This document shows, piece after piece, positions 15,261 through 22,635 of a stretch of DNA of 41,247 nucleotides. The stretch spans positions 1 to 41,247 of the forward strand of contig CAYSUN010000004.1 of assembly GCA_964434235.1 (NCBI GenBank), written 5' to 3'. This DNA comes from JABMRF01 sp964434235. Lineage in GTDB: Bacteria > Patescibacteriota > Patescibacteriia > UBA11705 > JABHMO01. Within the stretch, counting starts at the first letter, position 1. Every line of letters starts with the position of its first letter. Under the pieces are notes generated by a model that made no database searches, had not been told where the DNA came from, and worked only from the letters and a program-made list of their open reading frames with translations. A program made the position numbers and the translations under genes.

Positions 15261-15286
15261 TTTAATAAAAGGACTACAAGTGATTA

Positions 15287-15315
15287 TTGACATTTATTAT
15301 TTATTGGATTAATAT
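15287..15315 (+). promoter_or_regulatory. Promoter of the 15383 gene
   Basis: TTGACA (15287-15292), 17 bp, TAATAT (15310-15315). Leader about 60 nt to the SD-led start. Confidence 0.6.
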
Positions 15316-15382
15316 ACAAAATCGTTTAAGTTTAATGTTGGTTAAGTGCTCAAAAACAGATTTTTGCGAAGGAGGAACTTAG

Positions 15383-15898
15383 ATGATTACTGAAAAACAA
15401 ATTGCCGCTCTTCGTTACGTGATTTTTAAGGCCAAGAATGGGACTGAACTCACAAAAAGAATTTTAGCTCTTCTTATTGAGAAGTCAGAAAATATGACAA
15501 AGGAAGTTTGCGTCACTTTGGTTGAATACAGGGAAGGATACACAAAGCAAGAAATTGATGACGCAGCACATGGCTTGGGTGCTATGAAGAGTTGTAACTG
15601 TACAACTCATATTAATGAAATTATGCATGTGTTGGGAAGTGGGTTTAGATTTAGTGTTCATTATGGTGACTTTGATCCAACGCGCAAAAAGCGATTTTGT
15701 TCAAGTGGTATTTTTAGTGGATTTCCAAAGGATGTTGTACCCATGGAAGGTCTTACTCAAGAAGGTTTGCCAATGCGCTATACTTTCTGGTTATCAAAAG
15801 AATGTTGTTCAGAAGAAGCAACCTATGTTGCGACCACTCGTGAGGAATTGGAAAAGTTTAATCTCGGGAAGTCTGGCTTGTATGAATTTGAGGGATAA
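15383..15898 (+). CDS. Hypothetical protein, SD-led
   Basis: 171 aa, no recognised family. Strong SD AAGGAGG (15369-15375) 7 nt before ATG. The N-terminal ~80 residues are helical and charged; the middle contains CNCTTHINEIMH (about 72-83); the C-terminal half has FCSSGIF and ECCSEEATYV, giving Cys and His that could bind metal. Own promoter and own terminator, so a single-gene unit. One of a set of SD-led genes in this window that contrast with the SD-less housekeeping genes. Confidence 0.7.
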   Translation: MITEKQIAALRYVIFKAKNGTELTKRILALLIEKSENMTKEVCVTLVEYREGYTKQEIDDAAHGLGAMKSCNCTTHINEIMHVLGSGFRFSVHYGDFDPTRKKRFCSSGIFSGFPKDVVPMEGLTQEGLPMRYTFWLSKECCSEEATYVATTREELEKFNLGKSGLYEFEG

Positions 15899-15908
15899 TT
15901 ATAGCATT

Positions 15909-15939
15909 CCTCACACTAATTTTAGTGTGAGGTTTTTTT
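15909..15939 (+). terminator. Intrinsic terminator
   Basis: CCTCACACTA (15909-15918) pairs with TAGTGTGAGG (15923-15932), followed by seven T. Ends the 15383 gene. Confidence 0.9.
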
Positions 15940-15940
15940 A

Positions 15941-15969
15941 TTGACATTGAGCATATATATTGTTATCAT
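15941..15969 (+). promoter_or_regulatory. Promoter of the RRM gene with extended -10
   Basis: TTGACA (15941-15946), 17 bp, TATCAT (15964-15969) preceded by TGT. Predicted start near 15976 leaves a leader of about 140 nt before ATG 16118, unusually long for this window; known RNA-binding and cold-shock genes often control expression through such leaders. Confidence 0.7.
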
Positions 15970-16117
15970 CTAAACGTAAGTTTGTAAGTTAGTTGTTATT
16001 TGTTAGTGTATTTTTCTTAGAATAATGTCGCGCAATTGTTCGCAAGTTAAAATTTCGTTTGCTTGGCAAAAGGTCGTCTTACAAGCTGTTTATTTAAAAT
16101 TAAGCAACTTATCAATT

Positions 16118-16375
16118 ATGAACAAAGTTTTTATTGGAAGTCTTCCTTTTTCAGCTACTGAGGAAGAACTAAAAGACGCTTTTTCAAAAGTAGGTGAAGT
16201 TATTTCAGTGAACATTATTCAAGATAGACAAACAGGCCGATCAAAAGGTTTTGGGTTTGTTGAATATGCTACACAGGAAGAAGCAGAAGCTGCTATTGAA
16301 ATGTACAATGAAAAAGAGTTTGGCGGACGAACAATCTTCGTTAACATGGCCAGACCAATGGAAAAAAGAGATTAA
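16118..16375 (+). CDS. RRM-domain RNA-binding protein
   Basis: 85 aa, a single RNA recognition motif: RNP2 VFIGSL (4-9) and RNP1 KGFGFVEY (43-50) with the aromatic residues that stack on RNA bases. The frame is open upstream to 16025 but the family starts M-x-VF/YIG, so ATG 16118 is chosen. Such small bacterial RRM proteins (as in cyanobacteria and CPR) bind RNA and often respond to temperature. Own promoter and terminator. The specific RNA target is unknown. Confidence 0.93.
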   Translation: MNKVFIGSLPFSATEEELKDAFSKVGEVISVNIIQDRQTGRSKGFGFVEYATQEEAEAAIEMYNEKEFGGRTIFVNMARPMEKRD

Positions 16376-16392
16376 TTTAATCTTCATAAAAT

Positions 16393-16427
16393 AAAAAAAA
16401 CAGAGTGAGCGCAGCTCTGTTTTTTTG
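16393..16427 (+). terminator. Terminator of the RRM gene
   Basis: A-run, ACAGAG (16400-16405), loop, CTCTGT (16415-16420), T-run to 16426. Confidence 0.8.
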
Positions 16428-16430
16428 TTA

Positions 16431-16459
16431 CAAAAAACCCCAACGCGTGGCGTTGGGGT
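16431..16459 (-). terminator. Terminator of the NUDIX gene
   Basis: ACCCCAACGC (16437-16446) and GCGTTGGGGT (16450-16459) around a 3-nt loop; on the minus strand it is followed by six T. Confidence 0.88.
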
Positions 16460-16468
16460 GGTGTGTTC

Positions 16469-17188
16469 TTACTCCTCGATCGGAGAGGTGAGTAATTTTC
16501 CGCAGTAAGGACAGGCCTTGATGTTGATTGAATGTCCGCTCTTTCCAATTCTCAAACACGGCAGATTTAATGCCACAGCCCAGAAAATGGTTGGAACAGA
16601 GTCTTTCCCGTGAATCATAGCTTGAAGAGGTTGGGGAAGGCAAAAGTGTTCATAAGTTCCGCCAAAGTTCTTTCGCCAAAATTCTCGTCGTTTTTGTTTT
16701 TCATCCTGCAGTTTTTTGATCGCTCGCCAATGATCAAATCCGAGCATATCTTTGGTCACAGAATCAATATCTACCCAGTGTAGTTCTCTAGCATCAGACT
16801 TGGCTTTAGCCTCAGCAACTTGATATTCTCTAACGTGAGCGATAAAGCACATGGAAATTCGTCGATCTTCATTTGGCTCAAATTCACGAGGATCGCGACC
16901 AATTCCATCCAGCCAAAGCCATTCTTCAAGTTCTTCTGACCTTAGTTGAACATTGATTTCTTCTTGGCATTCACGAATAACTGCTTGGACAACACTGGAA
17001 TCAGGGGGACAACGCAATTGTTCGGGCAGGTTTTTTGAACCAACATTATCAGCATCAACGTGGCCACCTGGCAATACCAGTTTGTCCATTTCTGGTTTCT
17101 TTTTTCGTCTGATTAGGGCAATTTTTTGCCAATTGACAACAACAAGAACATCCACAGTTAGTACGGTTTTTTTTCCTTCAAAAGACAT
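16469..17188 (-). CDS. NUDIX hydrolase with extra C-terminal zinc-knuckle-like tail
   Basis: 239 aa from ATG 17188, set by AAGGAGG 5 nt upstream. NUDIX fold: VLPGGHVD (38-45) and RECQEE (72-77), the catalytic core that hydrolyses nucleoside-diphosphate-linked substrates. About 17 extra residues sit between the Gly and the REx2EE part, longer than the standard box. The C-terminal ~80 residues are not part of a usual NUDIX domain and end with Cys/His positions (C..H..CPYC, about 210-230) that could hold zinc. Substrate unknown. SD-led, GC-richer than neighbours. Confidence 0.82.
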   Translation of the reverse strand: MSFEGKKTVLTVDVLVVVNWQKIALIRRKKKPEMDKLVLPGGHVDADNVGSKNLPEQLRCPPDSSVVQAVIRECQEEINVQLRSEELEEWLWLDGIGRDPREFEPNEDRRISMCFIAHVREYQVAEAKAKSDARELHWVDIDSVTKDMLGFDHWRAIKKLQDEKQKRREFWRKNFGGTYEHFCLPQPLQAMIHGKDSVPTIFWAVALNLPCLRIGKSGHSINIKACPYCGKLLTSPIEE

Positions 17189-17261
17189 TAGCACCTCCTT
17201 GTGATTTTCAGCGAAACTGAGCAGTGAACGATATTTAAATAATCAAAGTGCAATGTCTAAG

Positions 17262-17288
17262 ATTATAGTAAATTCATTTTTTTGTCAA
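17262..17288 (-). promoter_or_regulatory. Probable promoter of the NUDIX gene
   Basis: On the minus strand TTGACA (17283-17288) and TATAAT (17262-17267), both perfect, but with a 15-bp spacer, shorter than optimal. About 75 nt before ATG 17188. Confidence 0.55.
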
Positions 17289-17312
17289 GAATAAGAATAT
17301 TAAATTATTGCA

Positions 17313-17350
17313 AATAAATTAAAGCGGATTTGTCGTTGACAAATCCGCTT
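17313..17350 (-). terminator. Terminator of the zinc-ribbon gene trio
   Basis: AAGCGGATTTGTC (17322-17334) and GACAAATCCGCTT (17338-17350): a perfect 13-bp stem with a 3-nt loop, followed on the minus strand by a T/A-rich tail. Lies 7 bp after the last gene of the trio. Confidence 0.85.
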
Positions 17351-17356
17351 GTTGGT

Positions 17357-17635
17357 TTATTCACGATTCAGTTGTTCTTGAGTCTTATAAACAAGACCAG
17401 ATTTGATCTTAGAAGGAACATTTTCAAGATCAGTTTGAACTTGACAGCAAGGACACCGAAAAGTTACATAATAATAAGTTTCATCTCGACAGTGACCTCT
17501 AGTTTCATAAAGATCATCTGCTTTGACAAGTAATTTCGCACCACAACCACCATTACCATTTCCCTTGCCAGTACAAACTGCTTCAACCGACCACTCTTTT
17601 TGTGTTTGTGGATGTCCTTTTTTAAGTACTTTCAT
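17357..17635 (-). CDS. Small zinc-ribbon protein, paralog 3 of a tandem trio
   Basis: 92 aa. Pattern W-SVEAVCTGKGNGNGGCGAKLLV, then a spacer, then YVTFRCPCCQ: two Cys pairs (about 21/31 and 61-64) typical of a zinc ribbon, with the conserved C-G-A-K-L-L-V strand. I recall similar unannotated proteins in CPR genomes but no function. ATG 17635 lies within the end of the upstream paralog: both downstream members of the trio start with ATGAAAGTACTTAA, whose TAA (out of frame) is the upstream gene's stop, a 14-nt overlap implying translational coupling. SD AAGGAG. Confidence 0.8.
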   Translation of the reverse strand: MKVLKKGHPQTQKEWSVEAVCTGKGNGNGGCGAKLLVKADDLYETRGHCRDETYYYVTFRCPCCQVQTDLENVPSKIKSGLVYKTQEQLNRE

Positions 17636-17925
17636 TTTGATTCTCCTTTTGTTTATTGTTTTTCTTCCAAGTAGACTTTGAAAATAGCTGACAATAAATG
17701 ATTAACGGAACTGCATTTAAATTAGTTTCAACACCGCAACATGGACAAGTGAAAGTGATGTAGGTTTCTTTGTCACCGCAAGAGTCAGTGTAGAAGGTTT
17801 TGTATAGGTCAACTTGTTCCACGAGTAATTTTGCGCCACAACCAACGCCACGCTTATCCCCCGCCAGTACAAACTGCTTCGACAGACCAACCTTTTTGGG
17901 GACAACCCTTTTTAAGTACTTTCAT
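17622..17925 (-). pseudogene. Zinc-ribbon paralog 2, frameshifted
   Basis: Starts at ATG 17925 after GGGAGG with MKVLKKGCPQKGWSVEAVCTG, nearly identical to paralog 3, then hits TAA after a G5 run (C5 on the plus strand, 17858-17862). Removing one base restores a full-length paralog: GVGCGAKLLVEQVDLY, then YITFTCPCCGVETNLNAVP and an extended basic tail ending at 17622. So this is a +1 frameshift at a homopolymer: real decay, programmed slippage or sequence error. It keeps the 14-nt overlaps with both neighbours. Confidence 0.78.
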
Positions 17926-18148
17926 GTTCCCTCCTGGTTTCAACAGCTAAAGTTCTAACTCGTGGATGAACTTCGTTGTACTGAAGTACATTCCATTGTC
18001 CGCAAACAGGGCAGTAATAATGGTAGTCATCACCATCAAATTTAACATCATCTTTTTCAAGAAGTAGCTTGGCTTTGCAGTCTTTGTTGGTGCAAGTTTT
18101 TTCTCTTGACCAATTATCGTTCCAGTGACCATTGTCCAAGATTTTCAT
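17912..18148 (-). CDS. Small zinc-ribbon protein, paralog 1 of a tandem trio
   Basis: 78 aa, MKILDNGHWNDNWSREKTC start; Cys pairs CTNKDC (19-24) and CPVCG (46-50) with KAKLLLEKDDV between, the same layout as the other two. SD AAGGAG upstream of ATG 18148. Its stop lies inside the start of paralog 2 (14-nt overlap). First gene of the trio; a promoter is expected in 18150-18260 but no clear one is seen on the minus strand. Confidence 0.8.
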   Translation of the reverse strand: MKILDNGHWNDNWSREKTCTNKDCKAKLLLEKDDVKFDGDDYHYYCPVCGQWNVLQYNEVHPRVRTLAVETRREHEST

Positions 18149-18253
18149 AATTGGCTCCTTGGTGCATGGTAAATTGTTAATGAACCCTTGCCATCAGGCA
18201 TAGGCATTGTGCAATGTAATTGTGAATAAGTATATTTAATTTTGTAGTAAAAT

Positions 18254-18282
18254 TTGTATTTATATTTTTATTTTGCTATAAT
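18254..18282 (+). promoter_or_regulatory. Extended -10 promoter upstream of the TrmB-like gene
   Basis: TTGTAT (18254-18259), 17 bp, TATAAT (18277-18282) preceded by TGC. The transcript would carry a 165-nt leader with the hairpin at 18304-18327 (TTACTACGA/TATCGTAA, imperfect) and the GC-rich palindrome at 18391-18430. Confidence 0.65.
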
Positions 18283-18354
18283 TAGATTAATAATAATAAA
18301 TAATTACTACGAAAATTATCGTAATAAACATAGTGATTCAGCTATTTAATTTAA

Positions 18355-18440
18355 AGCTGCCCGCAGGGCGGCTGCGCGCCAGCGCATAGTAACCCCCTCC
18401 CGCTGTTAATTTAATTGCAGGGAGGGGGTTGGGGGTGGGC
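18355..18440 (+). repeat. Dispersed GC-rich palindromic repeat, family B (copy 1)
   Basis: GC-rich island in AT-rich DNA: an AGCTGCC...GCAGG lead-in, GCGCATAGTA, then AACCCCCTCCC (18391-18401) and its exact complement GGGAGGGGGTT (18420-18430), ending TTGGGGGTGGG. The same order occurs at 26389-26510, where a 34-bp element interrupts it. Confidence 0.82.
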
Positions 18441-18453
18441 CAGTTCTATTTTT

Positions 18454-19236
18454 ATGAATAATATGAAGCAATTATCAATAATTGAAAACCAAGAAATTGA
18501 AGAAGTCCTTAGTTCATTTGGATTAAGCGCAAATGAACAAAAAGTATATTTAAGTTTGCTTAGTCTTGGAAAAAGTACACTCAGTCCATTATCAAAAATG
18601 GCTAATCTAAATTTAACAACAGTCCAGTCTATTGTGAAAAGATTGATTAATTTGGGTTTAACAGAAGTTAGTTTGATCAAAACGCGCAGTCTTTACCAAG
18701 CGACCGAGCCAATTACTTTGAAAAAAATTTTGGAAAACAAAATTAAGGAAGTTAGCACTATAATTCCTTTCTTAAAAAAAATTCAGCAAGAAGAAGTTGT
18801 TAGTTCAAAAATAAAAGTTTATTACAAAGACCGAATGACTGAAATTTTTAATCAAATATTAGAGGAAGAAGAGGATGAAGTATTGGAAATAGTATCAGCC
18901 GAAGATTTTCAGGAAATTATTGGTGAAAAATTTCATTTTACAAAAAGACGTGTTGAAAAAAATATAAAACTGAAAAGTTTAAGAATTGAAAATCAAGAAA
19001 TTAAAAAATACAACTCCGAAGTTCACGAAAAAGAACTTCGGCAAGCAAAATTTTTACCGGCTGAGTTAACTTTCCGAAATTCAATTATGATTTGGCAAAA
19101 CAAAGTTGCTTTTTTCACAACCAAAGAAGAAGGCTTAGCTTGGATAGTGGAAAGTTCAACACAAAATGAAATGTGGCGTCAATTATTTGAATTGTTGTGG
19201 AGTGTTAGTCGAAAAATGGAAACCGCGAATAAATAA
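18454..19236 (+). CDS. TrmB-family transcriptional regulator
   Basis: 260 aa from ATG 18454 (an earlier in-frame opening at 18415 lies within the GC-rich repeat). N-terminal winged helix-turn-helix (about 12-80: LSSFGLSANEQKVYLSLLSL, LSPLSKMANLNLTTVQSIVKRLINLGL), a short coiled linker, and a C-terminal effector-type domain of unknown ligand. The family senses sugars in archaea; CPR members are poorly characterised. Lies alone, upstream of a decayed four-helix-bundle gene and galU. Regulated gene unknown. Confidence 0.82.
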   Translation: MNNMKQLSIIENQEIEEVLSSFGLSANEQKVYLSLLSLGKSTLSPLSKMANLNLTTVQSIVKRLINLGLTEVSLIKTRSLYQATEPITLKKILENKIKEVSTIIPFLKKIQQEEVVSSKIKVYYKDRMTEIFNQILEEEEDEVLEIVSAEDFQEIIGEKFHFTKRRVEKNIKLKSLRIENQEIKKYNSEVHEKELRQAKFLPAELTFRNSIMIWQNKVAFFTTKEEGLAWIVESSTQNEMWRQLFELLWSVSRKMETANK

Positions 19237-19265
19237 TTGGAGGTAAACAAAAAAAATGTTATAAT
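19237..19265 (+). promoter_or_regulatory. Possible extended -10 promoter before the four-helix-bundle remnant
   Basis: TATAAT at 19260-19265 preceded by TGT; the -35 (TTGGAG, 19237-19242) is poor. About 63 nt before the remnant's ATG, similar to the spacing at the 38708 locus. Confidence 0.45.
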
Positions 19266-19327
19266 TAATTTAGTTTGAAAGTTGTAAAGTAAAAAATTTG
19301 TAAAGTTGAGCTACATAGCACAAGAAA

Positions 19328-19560
19328 ATGAAGTTTGATAAGTTTGAGGACATTCTAGCTTGGCAAAAAGCAGAAGAATTAACCATTGAGATATACAAAG
19401 TTTTTGCACATTGTCAGGATTTTAATTTTAAAAGGCAAGGCTTCATTTGTCGGTGAAGTTAAAATATATTTCCAAAGAGGAGTACAATGAACTTATAATA
19501 AGAGCAACAGAAATATCAAAAATATTATCAGGCTTGATTAAAACACTTTATACTTTATGA
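19328..19560 (+). pseudogene. Decayed S23-type four-helix-bundle protein gene
   Basis: ATG 19328 opens MKFDKFEDILAWQKAEELT followed by IEIYKVFAHCQDFNFKRQ, the characteristic start of the S23/IVP four-helix-bundle family (TIGR02436, PF05635). The frame then ends at TGA 19454-19456. In the +1 frame the family's C-terminus follows: YISKEEYNELIIRATEIS, then KILSGLIKTLYTL and TGA 19558. The central RR-x-S...N-x-AEG region (about 40-45 residues) is gone, so an internal deletion with frame change destroyed the gene. Flanked by word-repeat DNA. Confidence 0.82.
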
Positions 19561-19608
19561 ACTTTATACTTTATAAACTTTTAACTTTATAAACTTTTAA
19601 CTTCTATT
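19545..19608 (+). repeat. 16-nt tandem repeat at the end of the four-helix-bundle remnant
   Basis: About four units of 16 nt: ACTTTATACTTTATGA, ACTTTATACTTTATAA, ACTTTTAACTTTATAA, ACTTTTAACTTCTATT. The first unit encodes the remnant's last residues and stop. Upstream (19273-19310) has reverse-complement-like words (GTAAAGTTG, GAAAGTTGTAAAGT), so the two flanks could pair. Confidence 0.8.
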
Positions 19609-19611
19609 TTT

Positions 19612-19863
19612 ATGTTAAATTTTTTGGAAAATCTTTATCATCACAGTCGAACAACTTTAATGTGGTTTGTGGTTTATTTTGTAATTCAGACCGTGATTTG
19701 GATATCGCTTGGCGTTTTGATTCTTTTATATCCACAAACACTTTTCATTTTAGTTGCTCTTTTCTTTGTGTTGTTTTCAGCTGTTAATTTATATTTTGCG
19801 ATTGTGTTTGCAAGTTATTTTCATAAATTAAAAAAACTTAAAACTGCTATTCGATTAAAATAA
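19612..19863 (+). CDS. Small two-helix membrane protein
   Basis: 83 aa with two hydrophobic helices (about 15-38 and 42-68) and a basic tail KLKKLKTAIRLK. No recognised family. Only 44 bp before galU and in the same direction, so perhaps co-transcribed. No SD. Real coding status is likely from amino-acid composition, but small hydrophobic frames in AT-rich DNA can arise by chance. Confidence 0.5.
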   Translation: MLNFLENLYHHSRTTLMWFVVYFVIQTVIWISLGVLILLYPQTLFILVALFFVLFSAVNLYFAIVFASYFHKLKKLKTAIRLK

Positions 19864-19907
19864 AAATGCGAATTTGCTACTCTTGGGCAAATCAGCAAAT
19901 TGTAAAT

Positions 19908-20774
19908 ATGAAAGTAAAAAAATTAATTATACCTGTGGCTGGTTATGGTACTCGTTTTTTACCAGCAACCAAAGCTCAACCAAAAGAAATGTTGCCAGTT
20001 GTTGATAAACCAATTGTTCAATATGTAGTTGAAGATGCAGTTCGAGCTGGAATAGAAACCATTATTTTGGTAACTGGTAGTGGCAAGCGAGCAGTAGAAG
20101 ATCATTTTGGGTATAATTATGAACTGCAAAGTTATCTAAGAAAAACTGGGAAAAATGATTTACGTAAAGAAATCAAGCACATTGCGGACATGGCTAATTT
20201 TATTTATATTCGCCAAAAAGGCCCATACGGAAATGGTACACCAGTTCTTTGTGCCAAGCATTTAATTGGTGATGAACCATTTGCAGTTATGTGGGGAGAT
20301 GAGTTTTTTTATACCAAGAAAAAATCGCAACTAGCGCAGTTAATCGAGGTTTATGAAAAATACCAAGATCCGGTTTTAACTGCTTATAATGTTTCCAAGC
20401 AAGATACGAATAAATACGGAATTATTGATGGAATAGAAATAGAAAAAAATGTTATTCAAGTAAAAAATATTGTTGAAAAACCAGGACCACAAAAAGCGCC
20501 ATCAACTTTGGCTACGCTTGGCGGATTTGTTTTAACACCAGATATTTTTGAAATGTTAGAAAAAACAAAACTGGGCAAAGGCGGAGAACTTTGGTTAACA
20601 GATGCGATTGCAAGATTATCTCAAACAAGACCGATTTATGCGCGTAAAATTGAAGGCACATATTATGATACTGGTTCGAAAATCGGTTATTTAAAGGCCA
20701 ACGTTGAATTGGCCTTAACTAGGCCAGACTTAAAAAAAGAGTTTAGAAAATATTTGAAAAATTTAAAAATATAA
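19908..20774 (+). CDS. galU: UTP--glucose-1-phosphate uridylyltransferase
   Basis: 288 aa from ATG 19908 (an earlier in-frame ATG at 19866 gives a non-homologous extension). Makes UDP-glucose from UTP and glucose-1-phosphate. Nucleotidyltransferase signature AGYGTRFLPATKAQPKEML (11-29), VEDAVRAGI, and the GDEFF substrate-binding block; length normal for bacterial GalU. Provides activated sugar for the glycan genes in the window. No SD. Confidence 0.94.
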   Translation: MKVKKLIIPVAGYGTRFLPATKAQPKEMLPVVDKPIVQYVVEDAVRAGIETIILVTGSGKRAVEDHFGYNYELQSYLRKTGKNDLRKEIKHIADMANFIYIRQKGPYGNGTPVLCAKHLIGDEPFAVMWGDEFFYTKKKSQLAQLIEVYEKYQDPVLTAYNVSKQDTNKYGIIDGIEIEKNVIQVKNIVEKPGPQKAPSTLATLGGFVLTPDIFEMLEKTKLGKGGELWLTDAIARLSQTRPIYARKIEGTYYDTGSKIGYLKANVELALTRPDLKKEFRKYLKNLKI

Positions 20775-20845
20775 CAGAGTAACTAAAGTTATCCTTTTTA
20801 TCTTATATATCCCATTTATCTTATTACAAATAAAAACAAAAAAAT

Positions 20846-22264
20846 ATGTTTACCAAAAGTAAATATAAGATTATAGCCAGTGTCTTGTTGCTAATTTTTA
20901 CTTTAACTGGTTGTACTAAAGGTGGAACGACTGAAGCAAAAAGTGCTTATAAAGCTGAAGTTTTGAATTGGTGGAGTGTTTGGGATGATTATTCAGACGT
21001 TATTCCTTTGATTGATGCTTATCGAGCGCAACACCCAAATGTTCGAGTTGATTATAGAAAACTTCGTTATGAAGAATACGAAAAAGAATTAATAAACGCG
21101 CTAGCTGAAGATCGTGGACCGGATGTTTTTTCAATTCACAATACTTGGATGAAAAGATATGTAAATAAATTGTTGCCAGCTCCAGCCAGTGTTTCTTTGC
21201 CTATTAAATACACTACTGGTGGTATAAAAAAAGAAGAGGTCGTTGAATTTAGGACGAACAATTTACCATCTCCAGCGGTGGTTAGAAAAAACTTTTTAGA
21301 TGTAGTATCACCTGATGTTATTATGCTTGATGAAACTGGTGCAGAAGATACTTGGCGAGAAAAAGTTTGGGGCTTGCCAATGAGTATGGATACTTTGGTT
21401 ATGTTTTATAATAAAGATATTTTAAATAACGCAGGTATTGTTGAACCAGCGAAAAGTTGGACTGAATTTCAGGATCATGTTAAACGAATTACCAAGATTA
21501 GTAGTGAAACTGGTGAAATATTATTATCTGGCGGTGCAATTGGCACAGCTGATAACGTTGAAAGAAGTTTTGATATTTTGTCTTTATTAATGATGCAGAA
21601 TTTGACACCAATGACCAACCAAGCTGGCTACGCAACTTTTACAGAAGCTCCAAAAAATATTACTAATATTCAAACTCCTCCTGCCATTGGAGCAATTGAT
21701 TTTTATGTTCAGTTTGCTTCACCTTTGCACGAGATTTATACTTGGAACAATCAAATGCCAAATTCCATCGACGCTTTTATTGATGGTAAGGTTGCATATA
21801 TTTTTGGTTATTCATATTACAAAGATCGAATAATGGCCGAAGCGCCACAGTTAAATTGGAGTATTGCTTCAATGCCACAAGTTGGGGATCAACAAAAAGT
21901 TAATTATGCTAGTTATTGGGTACAAGGAGTTTCCAAAAAATCAAAAGTTCCTCAGTATGCTTGGGATTTTGTTAATTTTATAACGGCTGAAGCTAATGTT
22001 CCTGTTTATCTAAATAAAGCTGGAACAACAACTGCTCTTCGTTCAACAAAATTAATTAACGAACATCTAGCCAATGAAGCTTTAGCGGTTCAGGCTGAAC
22101 AGTTGTTAACAGCCAAAAGTTGGTATCGAGGGCAAAGTCCTTTGGCGGCCGAAGATATTTTCGCGACATTAATTAATAGTGTATTACAGGCAGATGTCGA
22201 AGTGGAGGATGCCCTAAAAAATTCAGCTAATCAAATAAATTACTCTATAAATAATTCTTTATGA
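20846..22264 (+). CDS. Extracellular solute-binding lipoprotein (family 1)
   Basis: 472 aa. Signal sequence with lipobox LTGC (Cys about 23) marks a lipoprotein. The mature part matches ABC sugar-binding proteins: NWWSVWDDYSDVIPLIDAY, RGPDVFSIHNTW, AFIDGKVAYIFGYSYY, and AWDFVNFIT. No permease or ATPase gene is adjacent. Its TGA stop overlaps the first pilin ATG (ATGA, 22261-22264), so it is translationally coupled to the pilin array. It may serve a shared transporter, or be recruited to the surface machine; the second is inference. Confidence 0.85.
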   Translation: MFTKSKYKIIASVLLLIFTLTGCTKGGTTEAKSAYKAEVLNWWSVWDDYSDVIPLIDAYRAQHPNVRVDYRKLRYEEYEKELINALAEDRGPDVFSIHNTWMKRYVNKLLPAPASVSLPIKYTTGGIKKEEVVEFRTNNLPSPAVVRKNFLDVVSPDVIMLDETGAEDTWREKVWGLPMSMDTLVMFYNKDILNNAGIVEPAKSWTEFQDHVKRITKISSETGEILLSGGAIGTADNVERSFDILSLLMMQNLTPMTNQAGYATFTEAPKNITNIQTPPAIGAIDFYVQFASPLHEIYTWNNQMPNSIDAFIDGKVAYIFGYSYYKDRIMAEAPQLNWSIASMPQVGDQQKVNYASYWVQGVSKKSKVPQYAWDFVNFITAEANVPVYLNKAGTTTALRSTKLINEHLANEALAVQAEQLLTAKSWYRGQSPLAAEDIFATLINSVLQADVEVEDALKNSANQINYSINNSL

Positions 22265-22626
22265 GAAAATATTTAATTATCACGATCGTAATCTTTTGGG
22301 GTGTACTTGGGGTGGCACAAAGCACTTTTGCTTTTCCTTCGATTGTGCCTGTAAATTGTCAAGGTAATGCAGAAGTTTCAGTGTGTAACTTAAGTGAAGT
22401 AGAATCAATGATCGGAACTGTTGCTCAAATTGTTTTGGGCTTGGCTGGTTCTGTTACATTGGCAGTATTTGTTGTGGCTGGTATTATGTATACAGCTTCT
22501 GGCGGAAATAAAAATATAATCGGCAAAGCAACGGACATGTTGAAAAATGCTTTTTTGGGATTAGTACTTATATTTTTAGCTGGAGTTATTGTAAAAACTT
22601 TATTAAGTGTCTTAAGTAAGTCTTAG
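22261..22626 (+). CDS. T4SS pilin-like protein 1 (TrbC/VirB2 type)
   Basis: 121 aa. Signal peptide ending FAF (about 24), short exported segment with two Cys (33 and 42), then two membrane helices (about 50-75 and 90-115) separated by the small cytoplasmic loop TASGGNKNIIGKATDMLKNA. This is the layout of VirB2/TrbC pilins and the CPR T4SS_pilin family (PF18895). The most divergent member of the nine: TASGGNK replaces WMTAGGNE. Start overlaps the lipoprotein stop. Confidence 0.82.
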   Translation: MRKYLIITIVIFWGVLGVAQSTFAFPSIVPVNCQGNAEVSVCNLSEVESMIGTVAQIVLGLAGSVTLAVFVVAGIMYTASGGNKNIIGKATDMLKNAFLGLVLIFLAGVIVKTLLSVLSKS

Positions 22627-22635
22627 CTTTTGTAT

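Noticed and set aside
17717..17905. 62-codon minus-strand frame MSPKRLVCRSSLYW
   Set aside because: Out-of-frame shadow of the frameshifted zinc-ribbon paralog, whose true frame resumes in the neighbouring phase.
20775..20845. Terminator after galU
   Set aside because: TAACT/AGTTA stem of only 5 bp with a short T-run; too weak to call.
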